From contig JAAYMJ010000077.1 of the NCBI GenBank assembly GCA_012521455.1, forward strand, positions 1-8,278: DNA of 8,278 nt, in the 5' to 3' direction. The notes under the pieces were generated by a model that was not told the origin of the DNA, did not search any database, and saw only the letters and a list, made by a program, of their open reading frames with translations. The position numbers and the translations under genes were made by a program. This DNA comes from Clostridiaceae bacterium. GTDB lineage: Bacteria; Bacillota; Clostridia; UMGS1883; JAAYMJ01. Of this stretch, positions 6,909-8,278 are shown piece by piece. Each line of letters begins with the position of its first letter. Within the stretch, counting starts at the first letter, position 1.

Positions 6909-6976
6909 TATGCGGCTTTTGTTAATTTTTCATACTGGTTAAAAAAGCAGGCCTAAAAATACTTGGGGGTGTAATA

Positions 6977-8278
6977 ATGGCATTAAATATTGCTAAAAAA
7001 ATCATAAAATCCCATTTGGTTTCAGGGAATATGATTGCGGGAGAAGAAATCTCCATTCGCATAGACCAAACCTTAACCCAGGATTCCACAGGGACAATGG
7101 CCTATCTTCAGTTTGAGGCGATGGGAATCCCGAGGGTAAAAACAAAAAAATCCGTGGCGTATGTGGACCACAATATGCTGCAGTCGGGTCCTGAAAACGC
7201 TGACGACCATAAATACATCCAGACAGTGGCCGCAAAGCATGGAATATATTTTTCACGGCCTGGAAACGGCATTTGCCATCAGGTTCACCTTGAGCGTTTT
7301 GGCGTGCCGGGCATGACTTTGCTGGGCTCAGACTCCCACACACCCACCTGCGGCGGGCTTGGCATGCTTGCCATTGGCGCGGGCGGCCTTGACGTTGCCG
7401 TTGCCATGGGCGGCGGGGCGTATTATATGACAATGCCAAAGATAGTGAAAGTGAATTTGGTTGGAAAACTAAAGCCCTTTGTAAGCGCAAAGGATATTAT
7501 ATTGGAAGTTTTAAGGATACTTACCGTAAAAGGCGGGGTTGGAAAAATTTTGGAATATGTGGGCGAAGGGGTTAAAACCCTCTCCGTTCCCGAACGCGCG
7601 ACAATCGCAAACATGGGGGCGGAACTTGGGGCAACCACTTCCATATTCCCAAGCGACGAAAATACTTATGCGTACCTAAAAGCCCAAGGAAGGGAAGAGG
7701 ACTTTGTGGAACTTTTACCCGATGAAGGGGCGGAATACGACGAAGAATTAACCATAGATTTGTCAAAGCTTTCCCCGTTGGCGGCAAAACCCCACTCACC
7801 CGACAATGTGGAAGAAGTAAAAAGCATTGGCAAAGTTAAAGTTGACCAGGTGGCAATCGGCTCCTGCACCAATTCCTCATATATGGACTTAATTAAAGTT
7901 GCCCAAATCCTAAAAGGCAAAACCGTACACCCTGACGTGAGCCTTGTTATTTCACCGGGCTCAAAGCAGGTGCTAAACATGATGGCTAAAAACGGGGCGC
8001 TTGCGATTATGATTGACGCGGGGGCAAGGATTTTGGAATCCGCCTGCGGCCCGTGTATCGGCATGGGACAGGCCCCAAGGACTGACGCGGTGTCTTTGCG
8101 CACCTTTAACCGAAACTTTGAGGGAAGAAGCGGGACAAAGAGCGCGAAAGTCTACCTTGTAAGCCCGGAAACCGCGGCGGTGTCGGCAATAACAGGGTAT
8201 TTAACCGACCCAAGCGAATATTTAAAAGATGAAATTAAAGTGGCATTGCCTGAAAAATTTGACGTAAACGACAACCTA
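6977..8278 (+). CDS. acn: Aconitate hydratase, single-chain Aquifex-type, C-terminus cut by window edge
   Basis: Aconitase interconverts citrate and isocitrate via cis-aconitate using a [4Fe-4S] cluster with one open iron site. Exactly 434 codons are present with no stop; this family is usually about 640 residues, so the C-terminal swivel domain (about 200 residues) lies beyond the edge. Seen: IRIDQTLTQDSTGTMA (28-41), HQVHLERFG after C100, GSDSHTPT (117-124), GSCTNSS with C297, ACGPCIGMG with C357 and C360, and TFNRNFEGRSG (376-386). The three cysteines match the cluster ligands of the aconitase/isopropylmalate dehydratase superfamily. QTLTQDSTGTMAYLQFEAMG and the TFNRNFEGRSG form point to the Aquifex-type aconitase (TIGR01342) of Clostridia rather than AcnA, AcnB or LeuC. 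Homoaconitase or isopropylmalate dehydratase activity is a less likely alternative; seeing a fused swivel domain would exclude the separate-subunit LeuC type. The start is ATG after GGGGGTG, an imperfect ribosome site five bases away. In anaerobes it commonly supplies 2-oxoglutarate for glutamate synthesis. Confidence 0.93.
   Translation, partial: MALNIAKKIIKSHLVSGNMIAGEEISIRIDQTLTQDSTGTMAYLQFEAMGIPRVKTKKSVAYVDHNMLQSGPENADDHKYIQTVAAKHGIYFSRPGNGICHQVHLERFGVPGMTLLGSDSHTPTCGGLGMLAIGAGGLDVAVAMGGGAYYMTMPKIVKVNLVGKLKPFVSAKDIILEVLRILTVKGGVGKILEYVGEGVKTLSVPERATIANMGAELGATTSIFPSDENTYAYLKAQGREEDFVELLPDEGAEYDEELTIDLSKLSPLAAKPHSPDNVEEVKSIGKVKVDQVAIGSCTNSSYMDLIKVAQILKGKTVHPDVSLVISPGSKQVLNMMAKNGALAIMIDAGARILESACGPCIGMGQAPRTDAVSLRTFNRNFEGRSGTKSAKVYLVSPETAAVSAITGYLTDPSEYLKDEIKVALPEKFDVNDNL

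Noticed and set aside
7002..8103. Minus-strand ORFs of 73-162 codons under the aconitase gene
   Set aside because: Antisense shadows of a conserved enzyme; no independent signals.
1..8278. Search for CRISPR repeats, tRNA/rRNA genes, transposases, phage or toxin-antitoxin genes
   Set aside because: None seen by eye; the window is almost entirely filled by five recognisable chromosomal genes and their control signals.

Overview
The window looks like core chromosome of a low-to-moderate-GC Firmicute, most likely an anaerobe of the class Clostridia. Three things point there. The replicative polymerase is of the PolC type. The aconitase is the single-chain 'Aquifex-type' common in Clostridia. Genes are preceded by purine-rich Shine-Dalgarno sites, and the promoters fit the SigA consensus, several with an extended -10 element. 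I cannot name a genus from the sequence alone.

Layout from left to right. Bases 1-764 (minus strand) hold most of a DUF1385/YqhQ-family membrane protein whose C-terminus lies beyond the left edge; it has its own promoter and a TTG start. A strong intrinsic terminator (865-896) separates it from the minus-strand pair ispG (5137-6195) and polC (929-5140). These two overlap by 4 bases (ATGA) and probably form an operon read from a promoter at 6235-6263. Divergently, on the plus strand, a stand-alone bacteriohemerythrin gene (6385-6789) is read from a near-consensus promoter at 6299-6327 and ends in a terminator at 6814-6857. The -35 box of the next promoter lies inside that terminator. An aconitase gene starts at 6977 and runs off the right edge.

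The genes cover DNA replication (PolC), isoprenoid precursor synthesis by the MEP pathway (IspG), oxygen/iron chemistry (hemerythrin), the citrate-to-isocitrate step (aconitase) and one membrane family of unknown role. IspG and aconitase belong to families that use oxygen-labile [4Fe-4S] clusters, and an O2-binding di-iron protein sits between them. That is suggestive in an anaerobe but is only inference.

All five genes look intact apart from the two cut by the window edges. I see no mobile element, CRISPR array, RNA gene, phage gene or defence system. No gene-free stretch exceeds 300 bases; the longest are about 190 bases (6196-6384 and 6790-6976) and both are filled with promoter, leader and terminator signals. 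I did not find a convincing undescribed system; the findings below are mostly regulatory-architecture and context observations of modest interest.
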